Below, piece by piece: positions 49,046 to 58,603 of a stretch of 64,000 bases of DNA. The translations under genes and the position numbers were made by a program. Positions within the stretch are counted from its first letter, which is position 1. The number at the start of each line of letters is the position of its first letter. This stretch comes from Oceanobacillus zhaokaii (GTDB taxonomy: Bacteria; Bacillota; Bacilli; Bacillales; Amphibacillaceae). The stretch covers positions 815,001 to 879,000 of the forward strand of contig NZ_CP024848.1 of the NCBI RefSeq assembly GCF_003352005.1, read 5' to 3'. The notes under the pieces are model-generated. The model saw only the letters and a program-made list of their open reading frames with translations, did no database searches and was not told the origin of the DNA.

Positions 49046-51202
49046 TTGGAACTAAAAGAGAATTCATTATTACAATATCTTGATGGAAAAATAATACGAG
49101 TTGTATATTCTGATCGACTCTCTTCTATTATATATGCAATAGATATGAATAAAATTAGATGGCCATTTGTGATGAAGAAAGATGAATTAATTGCTGATTA
49201 CCAAACTGAAAAAATAGTTGTTTTGGAAAATGACCCATATGTACGTAATGTTGTAGAAGAAGAACTTAGTGACGCAGAAAAGGAAAGAAGAAATCGTGCT
49301 TGGGATATTGTGAATTTCGTATTTCAACAAGTAGATTCTGAGGTTTTGATATTCCAAAGCAGGTATCGAGAAAATGCAATTAAACTAGCTGTAACATCCT
49401 ATAAAATAAATTATTCCACTGTAAAAAGTTATCTTGTGAGTTTTTGGAAGGGTGGAAAGATACGTAATGGATTGCTTCCAGCATTTAATTTATGTGGATC
49501 AAAAGGGAAGGAAAGAATTGTTGGCGATAAAAAGAGAGGGCGGCCAAGAAAGTCTGGAGCTCAAATGGGTGTAAATGTGGATGATAAAATCAAAAAATAC
49601 TTCCAAACAGGATTGAATCGCTATTACTATAATGAAAGGCAGATTTCACTAAAAACTACTTATGAATTGATTTTAAAGGATTTCTTTACAGAGGTAAGGA
49701 CTGACAGTAAAGGTAATGAAGTGCCTGTATTACTAGATTCTTCTAGAATACCAACCTATCACCAGTTTTTGTATTGGTATAGGAAGTTAAATAACCCGAA
49801 GAAGGAACTGATTAGCAGAAAGGGAGCAAGAAACTACTTTCAAAATCACAGGACGATTATCGGTAATTCTACCCAGGATGCAGGATTGGGTCCAGGAACC
49901 CTTTGGCAGATTGACGCTACACAGTTTGATATCTATTTAGTTTCTTCGATCGATCGCAATTTAATTGTGGGTAGACCAACGGTTATATGCTGCATAGACG
50001 TGTACTCGAGAATGATAATGGGCATTAATGTTACCTTTGAATCATTTAACTCTTATACGGGTGTAATGGTTGCTCTAGTAAATAGCATGACTTCTAAGGA
50101 GGATTATTGTTTACAGTATGGTATCAAGTTAGAGGAGAATGAGTGGGACGTTTCTTGTGTCCCACAAAGAATTTTTGCTGATAGGGGCGAACTAAATGGG
50201 AAACAAATTGAAGATGCGATTGCAGGATTAGGTATATCAATACAGAATGCTGCATCGTACAGACCTGATTTTAAAGGGGTAATAGAAAGACTATTCGGAC
50301 TATTCAACTTAAAAATCAAGCCTTTTGCAAATGGAGTTGTTAAAAACGGGAAGAACGCAAAAGAAAGAGGGGAAGAAGATTATAGATTAAAAGCCAGTCT
50401 CTCTATTGACGAGTTTACTAGAATACTGATCAAATGTGTACTTTTTCATAATAATCACCACATATTGAGTGAGTATGTCTTGAATGAAACGATGATTGAA
50501 GAGGGAATAGAAAAAATTCCCGCTAAAATATGGGACTATGGAGTAAAAAACATGAAAGGACAACTCCGAATCCTACCAGAGCAAACGGTGAAAATGCACT
50601 TACTACCAACCGATTTTTCGGCTTCTATAACGTCCCGTGGAGTTAGATTTAAGAAGATGCTTTATGCTTCGGATTATTCACTTAAAAACAATTGGTACCA
50701 GTCAGCAAGGATTAATGGTAGCAAAAAAATAAAAATCTGGTATGATCCACGTGACTTATCCTACATTTACACCATCAATGAAGATGGTGAATTTCATAAA
50801 TTAACATTGCTTGAACATTTGACCAAGTACCAACATAGAGGTATTGATGAAATCAAACAGATAATCAAATATGAAGAGTCATTGGATAGTAAGACTAAGG
50901 AAAAAGAATTGCAGGAAAAGATGAAGTTATACGACGATATTCAAAAGATTGTTGGTAAAGGAAAGAAGAAAACTGAAATGGAAAAGGATGACTCTTTAAG
51001 TAAAGCTGAGCGGTTAAGAGGAATAAGGGATAATCAAAGGCAGGAAAAAGAATTACAACGGGAATTATTAAGAAAGAAAAAGAAAGATTTGGTGATGGAC
51101 ACTCAACTTATAGTGGAATCACAAGACATTCAGGATCAAGATGATGAACTCAATATGTTCAGAGCTATACAACAATTAGATTGGGATGATGATATTGAGT
51201 AA
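49046..51202 (+). CDS. tnsB: TnsB transposase (DDE, Mu/Tn7 family)
   Basis: 718-residue DDE recombinase that binds the transposon ends and does 3'-end cleavage and strand transfer. Catalytic triad visible: LWQIDATQFD (Asp), IFADRGELNG (Asp), DFKGVIERLFG (Glu). N-terminal HTH domains precede it; the Lys-rich C-terminus (about residues 620-690) corresponds to the TnsC-interacting tail. TTG start with AAGGTGG. Its stop overlaps the tnsC start by 17 bases. It appears fully intact, unlike TnsA. Confidence 0.95.
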   Translation: MELKENSLLQYLDGKIIRVVYSDRLSSIIYAIDMNKIRWPFVMKKDELIADYQTEKIVVLENDPYVRNVVEEELSDAEKERRNRAWDIVNFVFQQVDSEVLIFQSRYRENAIKLAVTSYKINYSTVKSYLVSFWKGGKIRNGLLPAFNLCGSKGKERIVGDKKRGRPRKSGAQMGVNVDDKIKKYFQTGLNRYYYNERQISLKTTYELILKDFFTEVRTDSKGNEVPVLLDSSRIPTYHQFLYWYRKLNNPKKELISRKGARNYFQNHRTIIGNSTQDAGLGPGTLWQIDATQFDIYLVSSIDRNLIVGRPTVICCIDVYSRMIMGINVTFESFNSYTGVMVALVNSMTSKEDYCLQYGIKLEENEWDVSCVPQRIFADRGELNGKQIEDAIAGLGISIQNAASYRPDFKGVIERLFGLFNLKIKPFANGVVKNGKNAKERGEEDYRLKASLSIDEFTRILIKCVLFHNNHHILSEYVLNETMIEEGIEKIPAKIWDYGVKNMKGQLRILPEQTVKMHLLPTDFSASITSRGVRFKKMLYASDYSLKNNWYQSARINGSKKIKIWYDPRDLSYIYTINEDGEFHKLTLLEHLTKYQHRGIDEIKQIIKYEESLDSKTKEKELQEKMKLYDDIQKIVGKGKKKTEMEKDDSLSKAERLRGIRDNQRQEKELQRELLRKKKKDLVMDTQLIVESQDIQDQDDELNMFRAIQQLDWDDDIE

Positions 51203-52676
51203 TGCTATATTTCTACCTAATGGAATGGAAGCAATTAAAGCAGAATATAAGGAGTTTCCATTGGAAGAGTTTAACCAAAACCCTTTAATTCAAGCATTGC
51301 CACCATTATTGGATAAAGCAGCAATCATTAAGAAACTTATGGTTAAACCAATCTATAAGGAAGAAGAAAAACACGTAGATAGTGCTTATCGTATATATAT
51401 GGTAAATCGTCTTTTTCAGTTATTCACACCTTTACCGGTACATATAGAAGTGTGGAATATGATTCATTCATTGATAATGCAAGGTTATTTGGCGAGAAAT
51501 CCTTTTGATAAGAACTATAAACAATATATTAATGAATCTGGTAGAGAAATAATCAATCGTTCTTATGAAATAAATAGCCGACAAAACTTTAGGACTACTG
51601 CTGGCTGTGGGACATTTATTGGCTATTCAGGTATTGGAAAGACGACCACTATTAACCGAGTGCTTTCTAATATTCCTCAAGTAATTGTACATAATCAGTA
51701 TAAGAACATACATTATAATCAGATCCAACTGGTTTGGCTTAAATTAGAAGCACCTAGTAATTCTAGTTTAAAGGCCTTGTGCCTTCAATTTTTCATGAAA
51801 ATAGATGAGCTCCTTGGTACGAATAATTATAAAAAATATGTTTCTAGGAATATGTCAGTGGATCACATGCTACCTCTAATCAGTCAGGTATCACACAATA
51901 TAGGATTAGGCCTTCTTATTATTGATGAAACACAGAATATAAAGAAGCGTGGTGCAGACCAAATTATGAACTTTTTCGTATATCTAATAAACTCCGGAAT
52001 TAACCTTTGTTTAATTGGGACACCAGGAGCTTACGACCTGTTTGGCAAGGAATTGCGAATGACTCGACGTTTAACAGGTAATGCTGAAATTATTTATAAC
52101 AATATGAAATATGGAAATGAATTTTCTTTCTTACTTGAGTCTATTTGGAAATACCAGTGGACTCGGAATTTTGTACCGTTTAATGAAGAGTTAGGAAAGA
52201 CAATTTATGAAGAAACTCAAGGAATTTCGGATTTGGTTATAAAAATATTTGTATACTCGCAACAGCTAGCTATAGAAAATGGAAAAGAAGAACTTTCCAT
52301 TGATCTAATAAAGAAATTAGCAAAAGAAAAATTTAGATTGTTGCAACCAATGTTAGAGGCTATTAGGTCTGGTAATCCTCATAAGATTGCAAAGTATGAA
52401 GATATAAGAAGAATAGATTTGGAAAAGCCTGTTGTTACCAAAATTAAAGAAATGAGAAAACAAGAACCAGTAAATACGAAAAGGCAAGAGGAAGTAAAAG
52501 TCGTTGAAAATACTGCAGAACCAAGGAAAAAAGTAAAACGTAAAGAATATAAGGAAGATGATTTAAGATATTTACTTCAGCAGGGAGTTGAGAATGAAAA
52601 GACACCTTACCAGGTGCTCCTTGAAAATGAGTACATAGAGGATGCTACAAAATGGATTGAGGCGGGTACACCATGA
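51186..52676 (+). CDS. tnsC: TnsC AAA+ regulator
   Basis: 496-residue ATPase that links the target selector to TnsB. Walker A GYSGIGKTTTINRVL (about residue 142), Walker B LLIIDETQNIKKRG, sensor region LCLIGTPGAYDLF and arginine-finger area RMTRRL. The basic C-terminal tail (AEPRKKVKRKEYKEDDLRY) fits the TnsC extension. Its stop overlaps the tnsD start (ATGA), so tnsABCD is one operon. Confidence 0.95.
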   Translation: MMILSNAIFLPNGMEAIKAEYKEFPLEEFNQNPLIQALPPLLDKAAIIKKLMVKPIYKEEEKHVDSAYRIYMVNRLFQLFTPLPVHIEVWNMIHSLIMQGYLARNPFDKNYKQYINESGREIINRSYEINSRQNFRTTAGCGTFIGYSGIGKTTTINRVLSNIPQVIVHNQYKNIHYNQIQLVWLKLEAPSNSSLKALCLQFFMKIDELLGTNNYKKYVSRNMSVDHMLPLISQVSHNIGLGLLIIDETQNIKKRGADQIMNFFVYLINSGINLCLIGTPGAYDLFGKELRMTRRLTGNAEIIYNNMKYGNEFSFLLESIWKYQWTRNFVPFNEELGKTIYEETQGISDLVIKIFVYSQQLAIENGKEELSIDLIKKLAKEKFRLLQPMLEAIRSGNPHKIAKYEDIRRIDLEKPVVTKIKEMRKQEPVNTKRQEEVKVVENTAEPRKKVKRKEYKEDDLRYLLQQGVENEKTPYQVLLENEYIEDATKWIEAGTP

Positions 52677-54187
52677 TTAATTTCCTACCACAATTGTATG
52701 AAAATGAACTCTTTTATTCTGTTATTGCACGTCATAGAAGAATGTGCGGAATGGTAAGTAAAAGAGCATTGATAAATGATTTATTTGGAAGATACGTCGT
52801 TGTATCTTCCTCTTATTTTCCGCAATATATTGATTTCTTTGTTGCATGTCTACCACCTACATCAAATATAACAACTAGGGAGATTATTAAAAAACATACT
52901 TTGTTTCCATTTTATACGTCTTTTTTATCAACCGAAAAGACAAATTTAATTTATGAGACGATGGCTGGTGGAGAGGATGGATCAAAGTTAAATATAGAAC
53001 AACAAATTGGACTCGGAGGGAGTAAAGTAAGGAAATGCAATTTTCTAAGATATTGTCCATTATGTTATAAAGAGGATATCGGTGTATTAGGTGAAAGCTA
53101 CTGGAGGGTGAAACAACAAATTTCAGGCGTGCTTTATTGCTCAAAGCATCAGGTTTTATTAAAGGAGAGCTCCGTATTAAGTACCGGAAGTGGGATAGAG
53201 TTTATATGTGCAGATGAACAAGTTTGTGATGAAAATGTACTGGAGGATAATTATTCGGATAACGTAAAACAATTAAATATTCATTACATGAATAATGTAA
53301 AACGTTTGCTAAAAGGCAATTATCCGAGGAAAGAATTAGATTATTTTATTAAATACTATATTGATAGACTGAGAGAAAAAAGATTAGCCTCTAAGAATGG
53401 AAGTTTATATATGAAGGATATTCAAGAACGCTTCTTGATGTATTATCCTAAGCAATATTTGGATTTAATGCAGAGTGGTGTTGATTCAGGAAGTCCATCT
53501 AATTGGCTTCGACTGTTTGTGCGAAACAATAATAAGAACAGAAGTCCATTGAGACATTTATTATTCCAGCAGTTCTTAGGTGTTAGTCTAGATGATCTTT
53601 TTCATAATCAAGTGGTAATTGGAAAGAAGCCTGTTTCAGTCCAGCATAATCCGAGTTTTGATATTCATCAGAGAAGAGAAAAGTGGTTACAATTAATTGC
53701 AGGAAATCCTGGTGCAAACAGAAGTCAATTGAAAGAGAGGGGAAAAGGACTTCATACATGGATCTATAGATATGATAGGGATTGGTATGATAAAGTAACT
53801 CCAAAATCTGCTTTAGGAAGAGCGAGAGCTGGAACAATTGATTGGGAAAAGAGAGATGAGGAATGTTTAAGGCTTGCTAAAGAGGCTGTTGAAATAATTC
53901 TTCAGAAAGAGGGGAAACCGACAAGAGTGACCCCATCAAGTGTCAGGAAAAAATTGGGGTTTGGGTCATGGTTTAAAAATGAAAAGTTAGTAAGAACGCA
54001 GCATTACTTAGAACAGGTAAAGGAAAATATAGATGATTTCAGAATTAGAAAGATTAAGTGGGCGATTGAAGATAGGGTTAAAAAAGGAGAAAGTTTGTCC
54101 GTATATAAGGTGCAATTGCATGCCGGATTTGGGGGTGGAGGAAAGGAAATGAAGAAATTAATTATGAGGGAATTGGAAAAACAATAA
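52673..54187 (+). CDS. tnsD: TnsD/TniQ target-site selector
   Basis: 504-residue TniQ-family protein that recognises the attachment site. N-terminal TniQ domain with FLPQLYENELFYSVIARHRR, LINDLFG, and a zinc finger RYCPLCYKEDIG ... YCSKHQVLL (CPxC...CxxH). The C-terminal half is DNA-binding-like with repeated WL...GAxRSQLKER patterns (KWLQLIAGNPGANRSQLKER), as in TnsD proteins. The likely target is the 3' end of rlmCD, by the position of the element; this is inference. Confidence 0.92.
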   Translation: MINFLPQLYENELFYSVIARHRRMCGMVSKRALINDLFGRYVVVSSSYFPQYIDFFVACLPPTSNITTREIIKKHTLFPFYTSFLSTEKTNLIYETMAGGEDGSKLNIEQQIGLGGSKVRKCNFLRYCPLCYKEDIGVLGESYWRVKQQISGVLYCSKHQVLLKESSVLSTGSGIEFICADEQVCDENVLEDNYSDNVKQLNIHYMNNVKRLLKGNYPRKELDYFIKYYIDRLREKRLASKNGSLYMKDIQERFLMYYPKQYLDLMQSGVDSGSPSNWLRLFVRNNNKNRSPLRHLLFQQFLGVSLDDLFHNQVVIGKKPVSVQHNPSFDIHQRREKWLQLIAGNPGANRSQLKERGKGLHTWIYRYDRDWYDKVTPKSALGRARAGTIDWEKRDEECLRLAKEAVEIILQKEGKPTRVTPSSVRKKLGFGSWFKNEKLVRTQHYLEQVKENIDDFRIRKIKWAIEDRVKKGESLSVYKVQLHAGFGGGGKEMKKLIMRELEKQ

Positions 54188-54332
54188 TATGATTTCGTAT
54201 TAGATAGAAACATAAGAATTTTGCAAATAAAAAGTGTATAGTATTGGTGAAAGGTTCATTTCTTACACAGGCTTTCTTTAGCAGTGTCAAATAGTTCGGT
54301 ATGATTTAATAACAGTTGGAGGTGAAAGTTTT

Positions 54333-54506
54333 ATGCAGCAGATAGACTACATTAATTGGTGGAAAGCAACGAAAGAAAAAGGCTTAGAGGAAGTGAAATC
54401 AACGTTTATTGATTTATTTTCCGAAGGAGAGTTTCTACCATCCATTTATCATACTATTTTATATAAATATCTTAATAATACTCAAATGAAACATTGGAAT
54501 AAATAA
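54333..54506 (+). pseudogene. 5' fragment of the HEPN gene, cut by a stop
   Basis: ATG at 54333 follows GGAGGTGAAAG and opens MQQIDYINWWKATKEKGLEE. After 57 codons TAA (54504-54506) interrupts; the same frame then continues without another stop into the HEPN gene (54582-55931). Either a nonsense mutation in a 532-codon gene or a small separate gene. The strong ribosome site is on this fragment and the downstream part lacks one, which favours a mutation. Confidence 0.55.
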
Positions 54507-54581
54507 ATATTTGATTTTTCAAAAAGCAAGATTAGAGAAATAGAAAAAATAATAGGAAAGGAAAAATTTCAATCTACTCTA

Positions 54582-55931
54582 TTGTTGAATTTGCACCTCT
54601 TATCTCATGCTTATGAGAGCCTTTTGGACTTGGAAGAAAGAATTACTTTAATGAATAGATTTAGAGGAAATGAAGAACTTAAAGCAAAAATATTTAGTGT
54701 AAATATTTTAAATGACTTGCTAAATATTGCTTTTAGCAATAGTTTAAAGCTCATTATTGAATTTTACAGTTTAATGAGTAACAAAGATCAGTATCAAAAA
54801 GATTTATCAGCACAAATCAACTATTTAGCAAGTCCTAAAAGAGGTTACAATAAATATACTGATTTAGCTGATTCTAATGTGAGAAATGCTATATCACATG
54901 GGGGTATTAAAATTAATGGTTCCACTATTCATTTTACTTTTAGAAAAGGTCAAAACTATTTGAATCATCAACTAACAGTTTATGAATTTAAAGATTCGTT
55001 GCTTCAATTATTTGATGGGGTTAGTGCTAATCTATTATCCTGGTTTGGGTATTTATGCGAGGAAAATATTACTTATAATGAAATCTATGAAAATCAAAAT
55101 ATTCTCGAAGATACTTCTTTGTTTTTTGAAAAACTATCATTATCAACTTTATTAACAGATTGTGATAGAGTATGGGAAACCAAAATCAATAATCAAGATA
55201 CAAAAAAAGTACAAATAAATGTAGAATTCTCTGGAGTAGATTTAGATATTAATTCAAGAATATTTATTGGATTACATACTGCAGAAAGAATATTTCAACT
55301 TAGAAAACTTCCATTAAAAGATTCAATAATGATTTCATTTCATTCTCCTAAAGTAGTAAATTCTTTTTTCACTGTTGATTGTTCTGTGATTGATGATTTA
55401 TCGAAAGGGAGAATTAATGCAGAGGAAGCTAGTAAGATTATATGGAATAGCGGGAATATCCTAATGTTCCCAATTAACGAAGAAAACAGAAATGAATTTG
55501 AAGATTTCTTTAGATATTATCCAGATTTTGAAAACGAGGATTTCTATATTACAGAAATTGAAGATATAAGCAATGAAAATCAAAAGAGATTAAAGGCAGT
55601 TGTATATTTAAAAAGAGCTAAGAGGAAAAGACACGTTCAAGAAGCTGTAGAATCTATTTTGGATAGATTGAAACTATTAGAGAATTACGGTTTTTCTTCG
55701 CATAAGGTTAAACATGGCAAAATGCAAGCAGATATAATATATCTTATCTTGTACAAAAAAGAAGTTCGCCGTGGAAAGGAAAGAGCTTTACTACCATCTA
55801 ATAGTAATTTTATTGCTCAAATTCAGTATGATGTAGACATGAAATTTCCTATCCAAAATAACTTTATAAATGGTTATTTAAAAAAGAGACGTGAAAAAAC
55901 AATTGAATATAACTGGAATCCCAATTTTTAA
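54582..55931 (+). CDS. HEPN-like protein, probably truncated
   Basis: 449 residues from TTG 54582, which has no good ribosome site. The first 150 residues are helical and end in SNVRNAISHGG, the R-x4-H motif of HEPN ribonucleases found in many defence proteins. The remainder is not recognised (APEA-like HEPN proteins are similar in size). It directly follows tnsD, the usual place for transposon cargo. Activity is doubtful if the upstream stop is real. Confidence 0.55.
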   Translation: MLNLHLLSHAYESLLDLEERITLMNRFRGNEELKAKIFSVNILNDLLNIAFSNSLKLIIEFYSLMSNKDQYQKDLSAQINYLASPKRGYNKYTDLADSNVRNAISHGGIKINGSTIHFTFRKGQNYLNHQLTVYEFKDSLLQLFDGVSANLLSWFGYLCEENITYNEIYENQNILEDTSLFFEKLSLSTLLTDCDRVWETKINNQDTKKVQINVEFSGVDLDINSRIFIGLHTAERIFQLRKLPLKDSIMISFHSPKVVNSFFTVDCSVIDDLSKGRINAEEASKIIWNSGNILMFPINEENRNEFEDFFRYYPDFENEDFYITEIEDISNENQKRLKAVVYLKRAKRKRHVQEAVESILDRLKLLENYGFSSHKVKHGKMQADIIYLILYKKEVRRGKERALLPSNSNFIAQIQYDVDMKFPIQNNFINGYLKKRREKTIEYNWNPNF

Positions 55932-56084
55932 AAATTAGCAGTGAAGAGAATTAATTACTTGGCTGATATACGAAAAAGTTTAGAGAAATTTCTCTGTACA
56001 AAAACAAATACTACCTTTGGCGTTTAAATAGTCAGTAATTATTCCGATAATCATATAGAAGATTACCTATTCCTTCTTATTTCT
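55932..56084. other. Short AT-rich gap
   Basis: Nothing recognised. Confidence 0.3.
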
Positions 56085-56155
56085 AAATAAGCATTACCGA
56101 TTCAGACCCCGATTTCGTGAAAATCAACATTTGCGAATTCGGGGCCTTTTTGATG
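56085..56155 (+). repeat. Decayed transposon-end fragment, copy D
   Basis: Reads AATAAGCATTACCGATTCAG followed by ACCCCGATTTCGTGAAAAT and a CATTT-CGA site, matching bases 33-97 of the 338-bp unit with several changes. The hairpin is GACCCCGATTTCG / CGAATTCGGGGCC with TTTTT, better paired than in copies A and B. A 51-codon frame (56153-56308; FGTIGLEGVGYMFPKTINI) follows and is probably a remnant. 56309-56523 holds nothing recognised. Confidence 0.65.
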
Positions 56156-56523
56156 AACTTATTTGGTACAATAGGCTTAGAAGGAGTTGGCTATATGTTC
56201 CCTAAAACAATAAACATACGTAATATGACCTATCATAATTTTGATGAAGAATTAACTGGAAGTGAATTAAAAGAACTGTTTCTAAAGCCAAAGAGGGTTC
56301 GGACTTAATTGAAAGATTGATTGAGTATGCAAATATACGAGCAAAGTTGGAGATGAAACCAAAAAATAAGAATTAGGCTTAGCATTTTTCGCTTATGAGT
56401 GTAGGTGTTTTTGAAACCAATCAAATATTGATAGGTATGATCCAAAGAATACTTTAAGAAATAGTTATATACAGGTATAAGTAAACTAATATTCTTTTAT
56501 CAAGTCAAAGATGGGTGATTGAA

Positions 56524-57498
56524 ATGTCTATTTACAAAAACATCTTTCATTATTATCGAGGACAAACAAGAGGAAGTTTTGAGGGAACGAGGCAAATACA
56601 GATAGAGAATAATACGACAAAAGCCTTTATAAATGTATTACAACATTCCTCTCCAGTCCTTACAAATCATTTTATAAAGTGGTTGGGGTTAAAGGAGGAC
56701 GAGAAGGAGGTTTTTGAATATATGTATCAAGTTTCAAATAAACTTAATAAAAGGACTGCTCAAGCTGTTGTGATTGGAATAGCTGAAACCGACAAAGTTT
56801 TAAATAACTATCAGGAAAAAAAGTATTATATTCCTGATGGAGCAATTCTATCAGATTTGGTTTCTATATTAATAGAATCAAAGATTGGCTTGAATTCTTA
56901 CCTAGATATTAATCAGATTGAAGGGCATAAGAACAGATTTGCTATTGATCAGGTTGTTGAAAAGAATATTATTCTGACATGGAGTGAAATTAGGGATTTC
57001 TTTTTGGAGCAGCAACGATATTTCAGAAATACTAATGAAATTATAACTTGCTTTTTATTAGAACAGTTTGAGGAGTTCTGTACTATTAATTGTATTGGTG
57101 GTTTAAAAACCAATGAATATTTCTTTTTACAGTTTGAAAAGGTAAAAGCACAAGATTTAGCTAGAAAAGTTAATAATTATATATGGAATGAAGCTGGGTA
57201 CGAAAATATACAGGATGCAGGAACCAAAGATGGAATAGGTTATAAAATAATTAGAAAGCCGAAGTTTGCAACCCTGACTATCCAAAGGCAAAGATGTTTG
57301 ATATTACATATCGGAAAAAGAGAGGAAAGATTGGGTCTATTTGTGCAAGAAGAAATTGATGAATTACTTGGTAGAAAATTTGAACGAAAAGAATATGAGG
57401 AAGACAAATATCCCCATGAAGCGTATATCCGACTAGAATGGGTAGATGAATTTGAGCAAATTCGGCCATATATTGATCTTGCTTTTAGATTGCGATAA
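56524..57498 (+). CDS. Hypothetical protein with PD-(D/E)XK-like motif
   Basis: About 324 residues from ATG 56524. A candidate nuclease core lies at residues about 95-120: YYIPDGAILS followed by LVSILIESKIG, i.e. an Asp then E-x-K on the next strand, as in PD-(D/E)XK enzymes. The C-terminal half has a compact charged domain (GKREERLGLFVQEEIDELLG). Followed 21 bp later by the next gene; the two are probably co-transcribed. Family not recognised. Confidence 0.55.
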   Translation: MSIYKNIFHYYRGQTRGSFEGTRQIQIENNTTKAFINVLQHSSPVLTNHFIKWLGLKEDEKEVFEYMYQVSNKLNKRTAQAVVIGIAETDKVLNNYQEKKYYIPDGAILSDLVSILIESKIGLNSYLDINQIEGHKNRFAIDQVVEKNIILTWSEIRDFFLEQQRYFRNTNEIITCFLLEQFEEFCTINCIGGLKTNEYFFLQFEKVKAQDLARKVNNYIWNEAGYENIQDAGTKDGIGYKIIRKPKFATLTIQRQRCLILHIGKREERLGLFVQEEIDELLGRKFERKEYEEDKYPHEAYIRLEWVDEFEQIRPYIDLAFRLR

Positions 57499-57519
57499 AA
57501 ACGAAGAAGGTGAATAGGA

Positions 57520-58143
57520 ATGGACAAGCATTATTTTAATCTAATGCAATTATTCGAGGGTTATGTACGTAATTATCGTAGAATGAATCTTTCTCAATTA
57601 CATAATCGTTCCATGTTCACAAAGCGTGAAATAGATTATTTCGCAAATCTAGGAGAAATGTTGGGATTCGATTCCTATATAGAAGACTCTAAGTTTGATA
57701 AGACTAAAGGGCGATCCAGACCAATGGATTTGTCATGGTGGAAATGGGATGCAAGAGTTGATGATGAATATTTTCTATATCTTGCACTTCACCTTGAAAG
57801 GGAGAATCTTTGGAGTAAAGATGTTGATACAATAGAAAAGCTATTCTCTCAAACTGAGGAAGAATATATACCTCATAACGTAATTGGAATACAATACATA
57901 GAATCAGAAAAACGAATAGATTTTCTTAACAATTTAGTATTGCAAAAGAATTCTATTCAAAAGTCTAATGCTCTTATGATTTATAGGTATTTTAAAGATG
58001 GATTCGAACGTGTATGTGCATTTTACTTCACTCCAAAAGGGTTAGTGGAAGTTAGAACTGCAATCTGCGAACAAGATGACTTTGGTTATTCTTTTATGTG
58101 TTTTGAAGAGGAATATGTATCTATATTTAAAAACTTTAATTAG
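57520..58143 (+). CDS. Hypothetical protein, partner of preceding gene
   Basis: 207 residues; GAAGGTG upstream of the ATG. Notable conserved-looking segment GRSRPMDLSWWKWDARVDDE with nearby LALHLEREN, which could be a nuclease-type acidic cluster, but I do not recognise the family. Close spacing to 56524-57498 suggests a two-gene unit, perhaps defence. Confidence 0.5.
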   Translation: MDKHYFNLMQLFEGYVRNYRRMNLSQLHNRSMFTKREIDYFANLGEMLGFDSYIEDSKFDKTKGRSRPMDLSWWKWDARVDDEYFLYLALHLERENLWSKDVDTIEKLFSQTEEEYIPHNVIGIQYIESEKRIDFLNNLVLQKNSIQKSNALMIYRYFKDGFERVCAFYFTPKGLVEVRTAICEQDDFGYSFMCFEEEYVSIFKNFN

Positions 58144-58263
58144 CATCACTCAAAATAAGGATTTGTACTATTATATATAATAGATCAAATGTTATATAAC
58201 TCTGAAACAAATAAAAACTGATGAATTATTAGGACACTTTTCTGTAAAAGGTGGAGAAAATAA

Positions 58264-58506
58264 ATGGCAGAGAAAAATTCATTAAATGAAGAAACATTAA
58301 ATTTCATCATTGATTTTGAAAAAGAAGTACCATATGGGAAACAATATTCGAATAAAGAGTTGGTTGAATTATTTAGAAAATCAACATTTCATAAACTTAT
58401 TTTTGATACGTACATAAAAAATGCTATTAATAAATCAATCTGGTACGCAGTAAAAAGAAGTGGTAAATGGGCACTCATTAAAAAAGGAATATATACAAAG
58501 GAATAG
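58264..58506 (+). CDS. Small hypothetical protein, HTH-like
   Basis: 80 residues, GGTGGAG upstream. Sequence YSNKELVELFRKSTFHKLIF and a C-terminal AVKRSGKWALIKKGIY hint at a small winged-helix or HTH fold. Could regulate or accompany the nuclease gene that follows. Confidence 0.45.
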   Translation: MAEKNSLNEETLNFIIDFEKEVPYGKQYSNKELVELFRKSTFHKLIFDTYIKNAINKSIWYAVKRSGKWALIKKGIYTKE

Positions 58507-58603
58507 AAGAAAAAGGAAACTGATTTTAATAAACTACTAAATAGAATAATGTCAAACTACTCCTTATTCTTATTTTAGGATTATTAGAGAGGAGAGGGAT
58601 TAC

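Noticed and set aside
48234..54187. CRISPR-associated Tn7 (CAST)
   Set aside because: No cas genes, no repeat-spacer array and no tniQ besides the long TnsD were found in the window.
56117..56308. 63-codon gene
   Set aside because: Its first third is the decayed transposon end (copy D); only the part from 56153 might be a gene remnant.
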